Assembly: GCA_964625775.1 (NCBI GenBank)
Contig: CAZVEH010000002.1
Span: forward strand, 20,928 to 84,927
DNA length: 64,000 nt
Direction: 5' to 3'
Origin: GCA-2786165 sp964625775
GTDB taxonomy: Bacteria; Pseudomonadota; Gammaproteobacteria; Legionellales; Legionellaceae
The position numbers were made by a program, and so were the translations under genes. Position 1 is the first letter of the stretch; each line of letters begins with the position of its first letter. This document shows, piece by piece, positions 14,887 through 24,947 of this stretch. Under the pieces are notes generated by a model that had not been told where the DNA came from, made no database searches, and saw only the letters and a program-made list of their open reading frames with translations.

Positions 14887-17370
14887 TTATTTTGCAAATG
14901 ATTTGAGTCGGGTAGATGTGGCGTCAAGCGTTTTTAATACCTGTTGATATAATCTTTCTAATAACTTGGTTTCTCCTGTTTTATAATAACGTTCTAAATA
15001 TTTGCATGCAGTTGCAGCTTGATTAAGCCCAATTGACAAAAAACCACCTTTTAATTTATGCGAGATATCAGCGACAACTTGCCATTTACCTGCCTCGTAA
15101 GCTGTTTTTAGTCGAGGAAGCTCAGTAGGAATACTGATATTAATCGTTTCCTTAAGCATTTTCATGAGCAGAACTGTATTATCACCAAGGATTTTCTGTG
15201 CGGTTTCTATATCAAATATCATTTGATTGTCGATTGCAAACAACTCATCCTCTGTATTGGGCAAATCTAATCCCAGACTGCCCATATTGGAGGTGTTGGT
15301 TGAGGTAGCAGGAGGTTTTTGCTCTGATGCGCTAATGGGTGATGGTTGCCTGATTGTATTGCTAAAAAGAGCGAACTTTACACAGATCTCTGATAGTATT
15401 TCTGGCCGAATAGGTTTGATAAAAACCTCATTAATTCCTGCTGCAATGCATTCGTCGTGAATTTTACCCTCGGCATGCCCAGTAATAGCTATGATTGGAA
15501 CAGATTTTTTATTGCTTAGTGTTTCATATTGCCTAAATTGCTGCGCAAATTCTATGCCAGAAATACCCGGTAATCCAATGTCAGAAAGGATAAGGTCAAA
15601 ATGTTTACTCTTGGCAAGTTCAAGGGCTGTTTCACCATCTGGAGCGGGTGTAGGATTACATTGCGCTTGGCTTACAAGTGCTTCTGCGACTTTAAGGGCA
15701 ACCACATTATCTTCTATAATAAGTATCTCTGGTGCATTGAGATGAACTGATGAGGTCGTTTTCACCTTAGTTGAAATTTGTTGCGGTGGTTCTTCCGAGT
15801 GCCCAATTAGGCGCGCAGCAGGGATGTTCTTGGGTTCTGTTCCTTTGTCAGCTGTTTGAAGAGTTAGCATGAGGGAAAACTTAGACCCCTGATTAAGGTT
15901 GCTTTTTACTGAAATTTTGCCGCCTAATAACTCGGTATAAGTTTTAACAATGTGTAGGCCGACGCCATGGCCTTTATCTAGACCTTTATAAGAAGGAGTG
16001 ACTTTGTAGAATAATTCAAAAATTTTATCTAAAGATTCAGCCGGAATTCCAATACCACTATCGCTTACTTCAAAGAGTATTTTGACTTTATCGTTAAATG
16101 TCTCAGACAATTTAATATCAATATTAACACGCCCTTTTTTAGTAAATTTAATTGCATTACTTACTAGATTTAGTAAAATGTGGTGTATTTTTTTGTGGTC
16201 TCCCAACAATATTGCTGGTATTTTTTCATCGATATGTTTAAGTAATTCGATTTTTTTCAGATCTACGGAGGATTGCTCTAAATCTATAATCGTTTGTATA
16301 AGATGACCTAAATCAAAAGGTACTTGTTCATTGCATTCAGTCGTGATCTTACCCAAGGTTACAACCTCGATAATTTCGTTCAACATATTCAGCAATTCAT
16401 CAGCACTTTTCACTATGTCATGAATATATGTTTTTTGAGTTGGATTTTCGATTTCTTTTTCTAATATAGAACTAAGCCCAATAACTCCTGCGAGTGGTGT
16501 ACGAATATCATGACTCATGTTTGCGATGAATTCAGTTTTGGCAATACTAGATGTTTCTGCCGCTTCTTTTGCCTGCTTGAGATCTTCTTCCATTTTTTTT
16601 CTATCAGTAATATCCACTGATATGCCAAGCATACCGATGATTTTTCCATGAGTATCCCGTAATGGAACTTTATTTGATAAATAGACTTTTTTAGAGCCAT
16701 CTTCTGTATATAGTGGTTCTTCTAGACTTAAAGATATTCCTGTTTCCATAACTGCTTTATCAGCTTTTTGGTATTGCTCGCTTGATCTTTGGTCATACAA
16801 ATCATTATAGGTTTTCCCGATAATATCTTGCCTTGATTTCAGCTTTAATAGGTTAGCCATGCTATTACTGCATCCCAAATATATGCAGTGGGTATTCATC
16901 CAATAAACACTTACAGGAATTTCAGCAATGATATTTTCCATATATTGATAAATGTCTTTTACATGCTCTATTGTGTGTTTATCTTGACGAATATCTTGCC
17001 CTGTTAGTGATTGATTAAGATTTTTGATGTCTTCGTGTAGAGAGTTAATCTCATTTGATGGTTCTTTTATGCGACCAAATATAATAAATTTGATATTTTT
17101 TTGAGATGAATTTGAATGTAAACATTGCCAGATTATGGTTCTTTGTCCTGAATGCGGGATTAGTATATTAGAATAATTGTTATCGTTAAAATCTTTGAAA
17201 CTGGCGCAAACTGTTGTGAATGGTTTACCTATGAGATCGGGTATCTTAATATTTAATATATTTTCTACAGACGTATTTGCCTCTACTATCTTAAAATCTG
17301 CAGACAAAAAAAGTACGGGCTCTTCAATTAAATCGATGAGGTCATAGGTAATCGCAGAATTTTTTCGCAT
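14887..17370 (-). CDS. hybrid sensor histidine kinase (PAS-PAS-HisKA-HATPase-REC-HPt)
   Basis: The 827-residue product is a soluble multi-domain phosphorelay kinase. In order: a PAS domain (about 10-105), a second PAS ending in GISVDITDRKKMEEDLKQA (about 140-265), HisKA with the phosphorylated His in NMSHDIRTPLAGVIGL (about 285), HATPase boxes LVSNAIKFTKKG, DSGIGIP and GHGVGLHIVKTYTELLGG (about 405-510), a receiver domain with ILIIEDN and the phospho-acceptor Asp in DLILSDIGLPG (about 550-670), and a C-terminal HPt with ISHKLKGGFLSIGL (about 765). No membrane segment is visible, so it probably senses a cytoplasmic signal. It lies 99 bases downstream of the NRPS gene on the same strand and may respond to its product. 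Confidence 0.93.
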   Translation of the reverse strand: MRKNSAITYDLIDLIEEPVLFLSADFKIVEANTSVENILNIKIPDLIGKPFTTVCASFKDFNDNNYSNILIPHSGQRTIIWQCLHSNSSQKNIKFIIFGRIKEPSNEINSLHEDIKNLNQSLTGQDIRQDKHTIEHVKDIYQYMENIIAEIPVSVYWMNTHCIYLGCSNSMANLLKLKSRQDIIGKTYNDLYDQRSSEQYQKADKAVMETGISLSLEEPLYTEDGSKKVYLSNKVPLRDTHGKIIGMLGISVDITDRKKMEEDLKQAKEAAETSSIAKTEFIANMSHDIRTPLAGVIGLSSILEKEIENPTQKTYIHDIVKSADELLNMLNEIIEVVTLGKITTECNEQVPFDLGHLIQTIIDLEQSSVDLKKIELLKHIDEKIPAILLGDHKKIHHILLNLVSNAIKFTKKGRVNIDIKLSETFNDKVKILFEVSDSGIGIPAESLDKIFELFYKVTPSYKGLDKGHGVGLHIVKTYTELLGGKISVKSNLNQGSKFSLMLTLQTADKGTEPKNIPAARLIGHSEEPPQQISTKVKTTSSVHLNAPEILIIEDNVVALKVAEALVSQAQCNPTPAPDGETALELAKSKHFDLILSDIGLPGISGIEFAQQFRQYETLSNKKSVPIIAITGHAEGKIHDECIAAGINEVFIKPIRPEILSEICVKFALFSNTIRQPSPISASEQKPPATSTNTSNMGSLGLDLPNTEDELFAIDNQMIFDIETAQKILGDNTVLLMKMLKETINISIPTELPRLKTAYEAGKWQVVADISHKLKGGFLSIGLNQAATACKYLERYYKTGETKLLERLYQQVLKTLDATSTRLKSFAK

Positions 17371-17469
17371 TAAAATCCCAAATAAAATACCCGGTGTTTA
17401 GTTAGCTAGCCACTTTAATGATAGAACATGATTAAATATAAGTCAAAAGGTTCAAGTATAGCAATGTAT

Positions 17470-20400
17470 TTAGCTTTCAGTTAAATCATCAACCCGGTAA
17501 GAGTCCATTTTTATATTTAAACTATCATTTAGTTTGCTTGCAAGAGTTTTTATATTTGGTTCATAAAACATACTCTCATGGTCACCCGGTACCAAATGAA
17601 ATTCAATAGGTTGTGCAGAATATTCTTCCCACCAATTGAACGGGGCATTGTATTTAAAGATCTCATTCAGTTCTTCTGCCTTAAATAATACCAATTTACT
17701 TTGAATGATGGGTAATTTATATTGAATAAGCAGATTTTCCCTGTGAGATTGGAGTTTTAATAAAAACTCAGCATTATATAGTTCACTATCAATATATTTT
17801 TTTAATATTCTGGAGTTTTGTTTTTCCATAATAGCTTGAAAATAGGCTTCGTTACTCTGAAGAGTCGGATAAAATGCCCAACCATCAAGTGATATAATTG
17901 TATCAACAACGTCACCTTTTTCTTGAAGTTGTTTTGCAATTTCAATGGCTACAGTTGCGCCAAAGGATGCGCCACCGAGAAAATAAGGCCCCGAAGGTTG
18001 AATGAGCTGTATTGCTTCAAGATAATAACTTGCCATTTCTTCTAATCTGTTAAACATCAATTCATTTTTATCAAGTCCGGGGTCCTGTAGTGCATACAAT
18101 GGTTGTTCTTCATCTAAATATTTACCGAGAAGGTGATACCAAAATACACTCCCTCCGATAGGATGGATTAAAAATAAAGGAGTTTTATTACCTGATTTCT
18201 TCAGCGGGACTACAAAGCTCTGTGGTAAATTTTGAAGATTAAAAAAGTCGCTTGATTTATGCCTTATATTTTCTATTTCTTTAGATAAATCACTTATTGT
18301 TGTGTATTGAAATAATTTTCGCACACTCAAAATAACAGAAAATTGTTTTTGAATAAGCGATAATATCTTCATTGCCAATAAAGAATTGCCTCCTAATTCA
18401 AAGAAATCATCGTTTACCCCTATCTTTTCTGTTTTTAAAACCAGGCACCAAATATGCTGGAGTAACTTTTCAACATCATTGCGAGGTTCAATACACTTAT
18501 TACCAGAATCTAGCTGCTTGTTTGGTGTGGGTAGTATTTTCCTATCTATTTTACCGCTTGGAGTAGTTAAAAGTTTATCAACAACAAAAAATCGATTAGG
18601 AATCATGTATTCAGGGATTTTTTTATTCAAGAATACACGAATGTCTTTAACTGTTATTTTAGAGTTATTTGCCATTACAAGATACGCTGATAAAGACATG
18701 GAATCATCTAAATTTGGTTCTGGTACTACAATACATTGATGAATGGTTTTAATTTTCATTAAATGAGATTCAATTTCATTGGTTTCTATTCTAAAACCTC
18801 TAATTTTCAACTGATTATCTGATCGGCCAAGGTATTCAATTTGGCCATTAAATAACCATTTAACCAAATCACCCGTTTTATATAATTTATCATGAGGGTC
18901 TTGACTAAATGGATTCGGTAGAAACTTTTGGTTAGTAAACTCATGGTTATTTAAATACCCTACGGCTAATACATCTCCGCCAATGTAGAGCTCACCAGTT
19001 ATTCCAGCAGGTACCATCTGCATTTTACTATCCAGAATATACATTTTTGAGTTGAATATGGGTTTGCCAATGCGACAAATATTACTTTTTGCGTCTTTTT
19101 TAGAGCAAGTGGCTGTGACTACTTGGATTGTAGTTTCTGTAGGGCCATATAAATTATGTAGCATTCTGTTGTAAGAATTTTTTTTGAAGAATAGTTTGAT
19201 GGTTTCTGGCAACAAAGACTCTCCGCCAGAGAATATATGCTTTAAAGTAGAGCACGAATTGAAGCCTTGAGTAGAAAGAAGCTCTTTTAGCATAGTAGGT
19301 ACAAGCTGTAGTATGCTGATTTTGTTTTTTGTAATAAGCCGAATTAATTGGTCCGGGCTTGCATGAGCATCATTCGGTGCTATTACAAGCTTTGCTCCAA
19401 TAAAGAGAGGAATAAAAAACTCCCAAATTGAAGCATCGAACGAAAAAGGTGTTTTTTGTAAAAAAATATCTTTTGCTGTAAAAGCGTATTCTTTTTGCAT
19501 CCAAATCATATGATTACAAGTAGAGCGATGGGAAATTGCTACGCCTTTAGGATTACCTGTAGTTCCTGATGTATAAATAACGTAAGCCAAATCCGAATAT
19601 AGATTTAAAGGCTCTGGATTTTTTGTAGAAAGTAGCTTGTCATTTAAGATAGAGTTTATCTTAATAGTTTTCCCAAAATAGCTGCTAGGCTTGTGATGTA
19701 TAGATTTATGATCCATTAATAACAAAGAAGCCTGACTGTCATGAAGCATATAAGAAATGCGATCTTCAGGATAATTGGGGTCTAATGGTAAGTATGCACT
19801 TCCAGATTTTAATATGCCCAAAATACAGATAACCATTTCTACGCTGCGCTCTAAAGCAATCCCTATTAAATGATTAGGTTTGGCTCCATGGTCTCTTAAG
19901 TAATTTGCAAGTTTATTCGCCTTAGAATTCAACTCGTAATAGGTTATTGATTTGCCTTCATATGTTACAGCTATTGATTTTGGGGTTTTAAGAACTTGTG
20001 ATTCAAAATATTCATGTAAAAGTTTTTTATAGTTGTATTTATGCTTTGTGTTATTCCAAGTGGCATTTAAATTAATGATTTCTTTGGAATCTATAAAATT
20101 AAGCTTAAAAATAGGCTTATCTGGACAGATTGCGATATCTTTTAATAAGGTTAAAAACTGCGCATCCATTTTTTTTAAATAAGTATAAGATTGATAATGA
20201 CCTCTTAAATCAACTATGTGGTAAAAATAAAACCAATCTCCATTGGGAGAGATATATAAATTTAGCTTTTTGGTAGATCTACCAGGTGTGTCCGAGTGCG
20301 GAAAAGTGATAGCGAGATCTATTTCGTTTGGGCTGTTTTTTAATTGAGGATGACGAAGAAAAATGTCTTTGCAAAAAGTGTTATTTTGAAGTAATTGTGT

Positions 20401-21741
20401 TTTTTCATTTAAAGTAACATTTAGACAATCTCTAAATGTTATGTCGCTATTAAATGCGGTGGTGAAAGGGATGTATTCTGATAGAAGTGTATTTAGTTCA
20501 CTTCTTTGGTGTGAGTTTTTATATTCGATGGAGATATTTTTATAGCTATTTAATTTAAAAAAATAAACTAAAGCTGCAGTAAGAAACACATCTTCTATTG
20601 TTTGCTCTGGATAAGTGAGTTTAAGTTTATTAAGCAAAGTTAAAGAAATGACCCTTCTTTTAGGGTTTTTGGTGGGCTTAGGTTCTTTTTTTTCTAATTT
20701 AGAAAGAAATGAAACTTCTTCTTGTTTACAAAGCAGGAATTTATTTACCCAAAACTTTTCAGTTTTGGGATTAAAGGCAGGGTGTTTGCTTAACTTCTCT
20801 ATTAAATGAGGATTGATTTTATCCAGCTCAAAATCCAGTTGAAAAGAATGGGTGGCACATAAATCTTGAATTGATTTTTTTTGACCCTCAAATGTGACGA
20901 GCTCTAATACTTCTATATCCAGAGTCGATGTCGAGATATGGATGCTCTTATCCGAAAGATGTGTAATTTTTCCAGGAACAGAATTTTTTGATATATCTAA
21001 TTTTTTGTGATTTTTTAATATGTACGTATATCCATTAATTAAAATCTTAGGCGTGACTAATTGATTGAGATAATTTCCAAAAGTTAAAGCTCTACATAAT
21101 CTATCAATATTTTCAGCAGAATCTTCCCAATTTATAAACCCCAAATTTTTAGGCTTATGTTTTAATCCAAAATAAGAGCGATCTTGGAGATTTTGTTTTA
21201 AAGGATTGATAGAATTGTTTGTCAATTCTGTTAGTAACTCAGAAAAAGAGCTGACAGCGTACTCATAACATTTTAGGTTTAGACTAATCGCAGTATCTGT
21301 AGTTTCTATAGAAAACATTGGTTGCTTGATAATACTTCCTGTATCAATTTTTTCATCCATAATATGCCAAGTAACAGCATGCTGTGTTTCTCCATTCAAT
21401 ATTGCGTGCGAGGTGGCATATAAGCCTGCGTATTTTGGCAAAGGAGAGTCGTGATAATTTATAGCATGACAAGAGGGTAGTTTGAGAACATCTGCGGGCA
21501 AAATTTCACTATTTACTATACTGAAAAGAAAATCAAATTTTCTTTCGTGGAATTTAGTTTGAAATTCATTTATATTTTCATAATGGTGAATTGCATTAGT
21601 AATACACCAGTCCTTTATTTGTTCAGACGGCGATATTAAGCCAAGTAATTCATGACCATGTTTTAGAACAATATCTGCACATTGTAAGGTTATATTACTA
21701 TCACCGATGATATAACAGCTGAGTATGTTATTTTTAATCAC
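17470..21741 (-). CDS. single-module NRPS: formyltransferase, partial C-like region, A (Gln-like code), PCP, TE
   Basis: The 1423-residue enzyme starts with a formyltransferase domain whose triad Asn95-His97-Asp133 has the spacing of Met-tRNA formyltransferase (NYHDSPLPK, MDEKIDTGS). A region at about 340-560 resembles the second half of a condensation domain but lacks HHxxxDG. The adenylation domain (about 575-1075: YTSGTTGNPKG, YGPTETT, YKTGD, SGKIDRK) gives the ten-residue code DAWQFGLIQK, close to the Gln codes I recall (such as DAWQFGLIDK). The carrier serine is 1120 (LGGNSL). The thioesterase has GASFG (Ser1259), Asp1286 and a late His. No oxidase insert is seen. The likely product is a formylated, possibly cyclised amino acid. 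A FadL-like gene is divergent, and a sensor kinase follows. Confidence 0.92.
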   Translation of the reverse strand: MIKNNILSCYIIGDSNITLQCADIVLKHGHELLGLISPSEQIKDWCITNAIHHYENINEFQTKFHERKFDFLFSIVNSEILPADVLKLPSCHAINYHDSPLPKYAGLYATSHAILNGETQHAVTWHIMDEKIDTGSIIKQPMFSIETTDTAISLNLKCYEYAVSSFSELLTELTNNSINPLKQNLQDRSYFGLKHKPKNLGFINWEDSAENIDRLCRALTFGNYLNQLVTPKILINGYTYILKNHKKLDISKNSVPGKITHLSDKSIHISTSTLDIEVLELVTFEGQKKSIQDLCATHSFQLDFELDKINPHLIEKLSKHPAFNPKTEKFWVNKFLLCKQEEVSFLSKLEKKEPKPTKNPKRRVISLTLLNKLKLTYPEQTIEDVFLTAALVYFFKLNSYKNISIEYKNSHQRSELNTLLSEYIPFTTAFNSDITFRDCLNVTLNEKTQLLQNNTFCKDIFLRHPQLKNSPNEIDLAITFPHSDTPGRSTKKLNLYISPNGDWFYFYHIVDLRGHYQSYTYLKKMDAQFLTLLKDIAICPDKPIFKLNFIDSKEIINLNATWNNTKHKYNYKKLLHEYFESQVLKTPKSIAVTYEGKSITYYELNSKANKLANYLRDHGAKPNHLIGIALERSVEMVICILGILKSGSAYLPLDPNYPEDRISYMLHDSQASLLLMDHKSIHHKPSSYFGKTIKINSILNDKLLSTKNPEPLNLYSDLAYVIYTSGTTGNPKGVAISHRSTCNHMIWMQKEYAFTAKDIFLQKTPFSFDASIWEFFIPLFIGAKLVIAPNDAHASPDQLIRLITKNKISILQLVPTMLKELLSTQGFNSCSTLKHIFSGGESLLPETIKLFFKKNSYNRMLHNLYGPTETTIQVVTATCSKKDAKSNICRIGKPIFNSKMYILDSKMQMVPAGITGELYIGGDVLAVGYLNNHEFTNQKFLPNPFSQDPHDKLYKTGDLVKWLFNGQIEYLGRSDNQLKIRGFRIETNEIESHLMKIKTIHQCIVVPEPNLDDSMSLSAYLVMANNSKITVKDIRVFLNKKIPEYMIPNRFFVVDKLLTTPSGKIDRKILPTPNKQLDSGNKCIEPRNDVEKLLQHIWCLVLKTEKIGVNDDFFELGGNSLLAMKILSLIQKQFSVILSVRKLFQYTTISDLSKEIENIRHKSSDFFNLQNLPQSFVVPLKKSGNKTPLFLIHPIGGSVFWYHLLGKYLDEEQPLYALQDPGLDKNELMFNRLEEMASYYLEAIQLIQPSGPYFLGGASFGATVAIEIAKQLQEKGDVVDTIISLDGWAFYPTLQSNEAYFQAIMEKQNSRILKKYIDSELYNAEFLLKLQSHRENLLIQYKLPIIQSKLVLFKAEELNEIFKYNAPFNWWEEYSAQPIEFHLVPGDHESMFYEPNIKTLASKLNDSLNIKMDSYRVDDLTES

Positions 21742-21834
21742 TTTAGGGTTCTCATTTTACAATGTGCCTAATATTTAAATTAAAAGATTATAGGGTTTAC
21801 TTTTGTTTATCGTCAAGATATTCACTAGTTTAGT

Positions 21835-23007
21835 ATGGATCTGATTTTGATAACTAATGTGAATATAAAGAAATCAAGTATACAAAAATCATCCGGCTAT
21901 TATTTAATATTTTTCTTTTATATATTAGCGCCATTACAGGTTGTACATGGTGCTGTTTCACAAATACTTAACGATAATTTTTTCCAGAATCCCGCAGAAT
22001 TAAAAATAATTGATAATTTGCAAATTGTAGTCGGCAATGTGTTGATTAATCCGACCATAAACTACTCAGGGAATGCCTATGGAGTCAATGGGCAGACTAA
22101 AAGTAATGTTAAAGATTATTTGCCATATCTATTATCTGCCTATCGATTCACCGATCGATTGGTTTTAGGATTTAATATCACGCCGAGCGTATATGGCCAT
22201 TTAAATTGGCCTGAAAACTCATTTGTTGCACAAGCTTCAACACAAACAAAATTACTTTATTATCGGTTTGGATTTCAGTCAAGCTATGAGTTTACGGAGA
22301 AACTGGCCTTTGGGATTGGGGTTAATATAGAAGATAATGCGCAATTTCAGTTAAATTTTTTAGTACCGGGACAAGGGAATCAAGTTAATAGTATTACAGG
22401 ATTAAATCCTACAGGGGATGTGGGTTTTTATTACAAGATAAATACGAAAAATTATTTGACTTTGGCAGGGTACTCGCAAGTAAATACCTACGGCCATGGT
22501 ACCAGCTCAGCTGGGTTGGTATATAATAACAATTTATCGATGAATATTACTCAAGCACCAGTGATTTATCTTGGGCTAAAGCATTTTGAAAATGATAAAT
22601 GGTTTATAGAAGGAAAGATATATTGGTCTGGATGGGCTATTCAAAAAAATATTGATTTTACAAATACAACAACAGGAAGTTATTCTGTGCCTACAAATTG
22701 GAGAGATGTTTGGTCATTCCAACTCACTACCCGTTATGTATTAATTGATCAGTTAGCCTTACTTGGTTCTATTATTTACGAAACAAATCCTGTTCCGTTA
22801 GCAACTAATGCAATAGGTTATCCATTAGCTGCATCAGGTGCTATCTCGGCTGGGTTGGATATTGCGGTGCAAAAAGAGCTCTCAATACAGGCTCTATATA
22901 GCTATGGAAGATTTCTCCCGAACTCTCCTATAAACAATGTTAATAGCATAGGGACAATAACCGCACAATTTCAAGCAGCAGTTTTACAATTCGTGTATAA
23001 AATATAA
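21835..23007 (+). CDS. FadL/TodX-family outer-membrane channel
   Basis: The 390-residue product has a hydrophobic signal region (about residues 20-38), then a mature part starting near SQILNDNFFQNPAEL, which recalls the N-terminal hatch of FadL proteins. Alternating beta-strands follow, with TPSVYGHLNWP, a PTNWRDVWSFQLTTRYVL motif (about residues 285-302) and a terminal aromatic strand (QAAVLQFVYKI). FadL proteins admit hydrophobic molecules through the outer membrane by lateral diffusion. It is divergent from the NRPS gene with a 93-base gap, so a shared control region and a role in uptake or sensing of a hydrophobic ligand are possible. Confidence 0.85.
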   Translation: MDLILITNVNIKKSSIQKSSGYYLIFFFYILAPLQVVHGAVSQILNDNFFQNPAELKIIDNLQIVVGNVLINPTINYSGNAYGVNGQTKSNVKDYLPYLLSAYRFTDRLVLGFNITPSVYGHLNWPENSFVAQASTQTKLLYYRFGFQSSYEFTEKLAFGIGVNIEDNAQFQLNFLVPGQGNQVNSITGLNPTGDVGFYYKINTKNYLTLAGYSQVNTYGHGTSSAGLVYNNNLSMNITQAPVIYLGLKHFENDKWFIEGKIYWSGWAIQKNIDFTNTTTGSYSVPTNWRDVWSFQLTTRYVLIDQLALLGSIIYETNPVPLATNAIGYPLAASGAISAGLDIAVQKELSIQALYSYGRFLPNSPINNVNSIGTITAQFQAAVLQFVYKI

Positions 23008-23040
23008 GATTAAATACGAATAAAATTTAATCAAGATATT

Positions 23041-23358
23041 CTAGTTTTTGTATGAGTAAGAAGACATCTGTTGATAACCGCGTTTCAATCTAGTTTTTGT
23101 TGCAATACCGAATTGACTATATGCTTCAAGATAACAAGCGAAAGCTAAAGTTCTAGTTTGACCAAGACGAGTTTGTATTCGCCCGTTTACCAAAGTGATG
23201 ATCCAATCTTCGAAGAGATCCTTTTCTAATAATATTAGGTAGTATCTTGTGCCTTTCTCAAATCGTGCAAAGTGACATTCTTCGCAGATGCTAGTTGTTT
23301 TATCTCGAATCAATTGAAGACATTTTGTTTGCACGTTAGAATCAGTCAAATTATTCAC
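23041..23358 (-). CDS. small protein with a degenerate WGR-like domain
   Basis: The 105-residue product follows the WGR pattern: RYYLILLEKDLFEDWIIT, then VNGRIQTRLGQTRTLAF, then a helix YLEAYSQFGIATKTRLKRGY. The usual Trp-Gly-Arg is Asn-Gly-Arg. An N-terminal CEECHFARF segment is unusual. WGR domains bind nucleic acids or regulate partners (they occur in PARPs and in bacterial molybdate-regulator-like proteins), and small stand-alone WGR proteins are common on mobile elements. It is divergent from the DUF3987 gene, with starts 12 bases apart, suggesting shared control. Confidence 0.65.
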   Translation of the reverse strand: MNNLTDSNVQTKCLQLIRDKTTSICEECHFARFEKGTRYYLILLEKDLFEDWIITLVNGRIQTRLGQTRTLAFACYLEAYSQFGIATKTRLKRGYQQMSSYSYKN

Positions 23359-23370
23359 CGATTGTAATAG

Positions 23371-24873
23371 ATGACTACTGATATAGTACCCTGTGAGCCA
23401 AGTGTCAATACTGCGCTAGCTAATGTTTGGCAGCAGCCAACGCCATTGAGTGAGATCACATCACCAGAAATCAACTATCCGGTTGAGGCATTACCCTCTG
23501 TGGTTCAAAAAGCAGTTATGGCCTATCACGAATACGGACAACAACCGCTATCATTGATTGCGAGTAGTGCGTTAGCAAATATATCTCTTGTTTGCCAATC
23601 TCAAGCGAATGTAGCACGGGATAAGTATTTGGTAAGCCCCACATCATTGTACTTTCTGAGTTGCGGATCGAGCGGTGAGCGAAAAAGTGCTGTGGACTCA
23701 GTGTTTTCAAGAGCGGCGCGTATGTGGGAGCAGAGTATTCGAAAAAAGCTTGCACCCAAAGTTTCACGCGCAAAGCTTTTACATGAAACGTGGAGAATGG
23801 AGCGTGATGCGCTGTTATCGCAACTAAAACGTGCAATGATGCACAATGAATATACGGAGCCGTTAAAGGCAGAATTAGCATCGTTACTTGCTGATGAGCC
23901 GGAAGTACCATTACAACCGATGTTATATTTTGAGGATGCAACCCAAGAGGCGTTGGCCTCTGAATTAGCGGTTGAATGGCCCAGTGCTTCCCTATGGTCG
24001 GATGAAGCAGCAATCGTATTAGGTAGTCATAGCATGCAAAACAATCCGACACGTTTTGTGGCACTGCTTAATAGAACGTGGGACGGAAAGTCTCTGAGTG
24101 TTAAACGCAAGAACCAAGATAATTTCATACTGGAAAATCGAAGACTGACAATTAATCTGATGATGCAGCCGTTGCTATTGCAAAAGCTTGCTAATCAATC
24201 TCAGGGGATATGTCGGCAAAGTGGGTTTTTGGCAAGATGCTTGATTGCCTATCCACTTAGTACCATGGGACAACGGTTTTATAGAGAGGCGCCGAATACT
24301 ATAGAGGGGCTTGATGCTTATGAAGAGCATATCATAAGCTGTCTCAACCAATCAGAGCACTTGACCCGAGAAGGCTGTATTGATATCCCAACTTTGTCAT
24401 TTAGCAATACTGCAAAAAATCTATGGGTGCAATTTTTCAATCAGGTTGAAACAGGCATAAAACAGCAGGGTGAATGGAGTGAAATCAAGGATTTTGCGAG
24501 CAAAGCATCTGAGAATGTTGCTAGACTTGCGGCTCTTTTCCATTTATTCAGTGGCAAAGAAGGGGAGATTGAACCTGAATCGACGGAGCAAGCCATTGCT
24601 ATTATTCAGTGGCACCTAGAAGAGACGAGGCGATTGCTGGCACCATTCTCCCAGGAAACGAGTTATGAAGATGCCGAAAAATTAATGCGCTGGATTTTGT
24701 CTAAACGGTTACGTGAAACAACCCCAAGAATTATTCAGCAATCTGGGCCGCTCCGGCAGCGCAGTCGCAGAGATAATGCTTTATCTGTATTGATTGAACA
24801 TCAATGGGTGCGGTTGGTGAATAGGAATAACCAGACACTTATTGAAGTGAATCCGAATATTTTTATAGATTAA
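23371..24873 (+). CDS. DUF3987 (YfjI-like) protein of mobile elements
   Basis: The 500-residue product resembles YfjI and related proteins on prophages and islands: FLSCGSSGERKSAVDSVFSR (a P-loop-like SGERKS segment, about residues 90-109), YFEDATQEALASELAVEWPS, LWSDEAAIVLGSHSM, FVALLNRTWDGKSLSVKRK and LTINLMMQPLLLQKLANQ. These are the conserved blocks of DUF3987, thought to be an ATPase related to primase-helicase modules. Full-length members can reach about 500 residues, so it looks intact. It probably belongs to the integrative element represented by the nearby recombinases. Confidence 0.85.
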   Translation: MTTDIVPCEPSVNTALANVWQQPTPLSEITSPEINYPVEALPSVVQKAVMAYHEYGQQPLSLIASSALANISLVCQSQANVARDKYLVSPTSLYFLSCGSSGERKSAVDSVFSRAARMWEQSIRKKLAPKVSRAKLLHETWRMERDALLSQLKRAMMHNEYTEPLKAELASLLADEPEVPLQPMLYFEDATQEALASELAVEWPSASLWSDEAAIVLGSHSMQNNPTRFVALLNRTWDGKSLSVKRKNQDNFILENRRLTINLMMQPLLLQKLANQSQGICRQSGFLARCLIAYPLSTMGQRFYREAPNTIEGLDAYEEHIISCLNQSEHLTREGCIDIPTLSFSNTAKNLWVQFFNQVETGIKQQGEWSEIKDFASKASENVARLAALFHLFSGKEGEIEPESTEQAIAIIQWHLEETRRLLAPFSQETSYEDAEKLMRWILSKRLRETTPRIIQQSGPLRQRSRRDNALSVLIEHQWVRLVNRNNQTLIEVNPNIFID

Positions 24874-24947
24874 AATTTCAAAAAATCACTTGTATTCTAC
24901 TACAATGGTTTCTTAAGCACTTATGCAACTATTGTGACTGGGCACGA

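Noticed and set aside
23516..24064. Minus-strand 182-residue frame within the DUF3987 gene
   Set aside because: It is a shadow of a well-conserved gene on the other strand.
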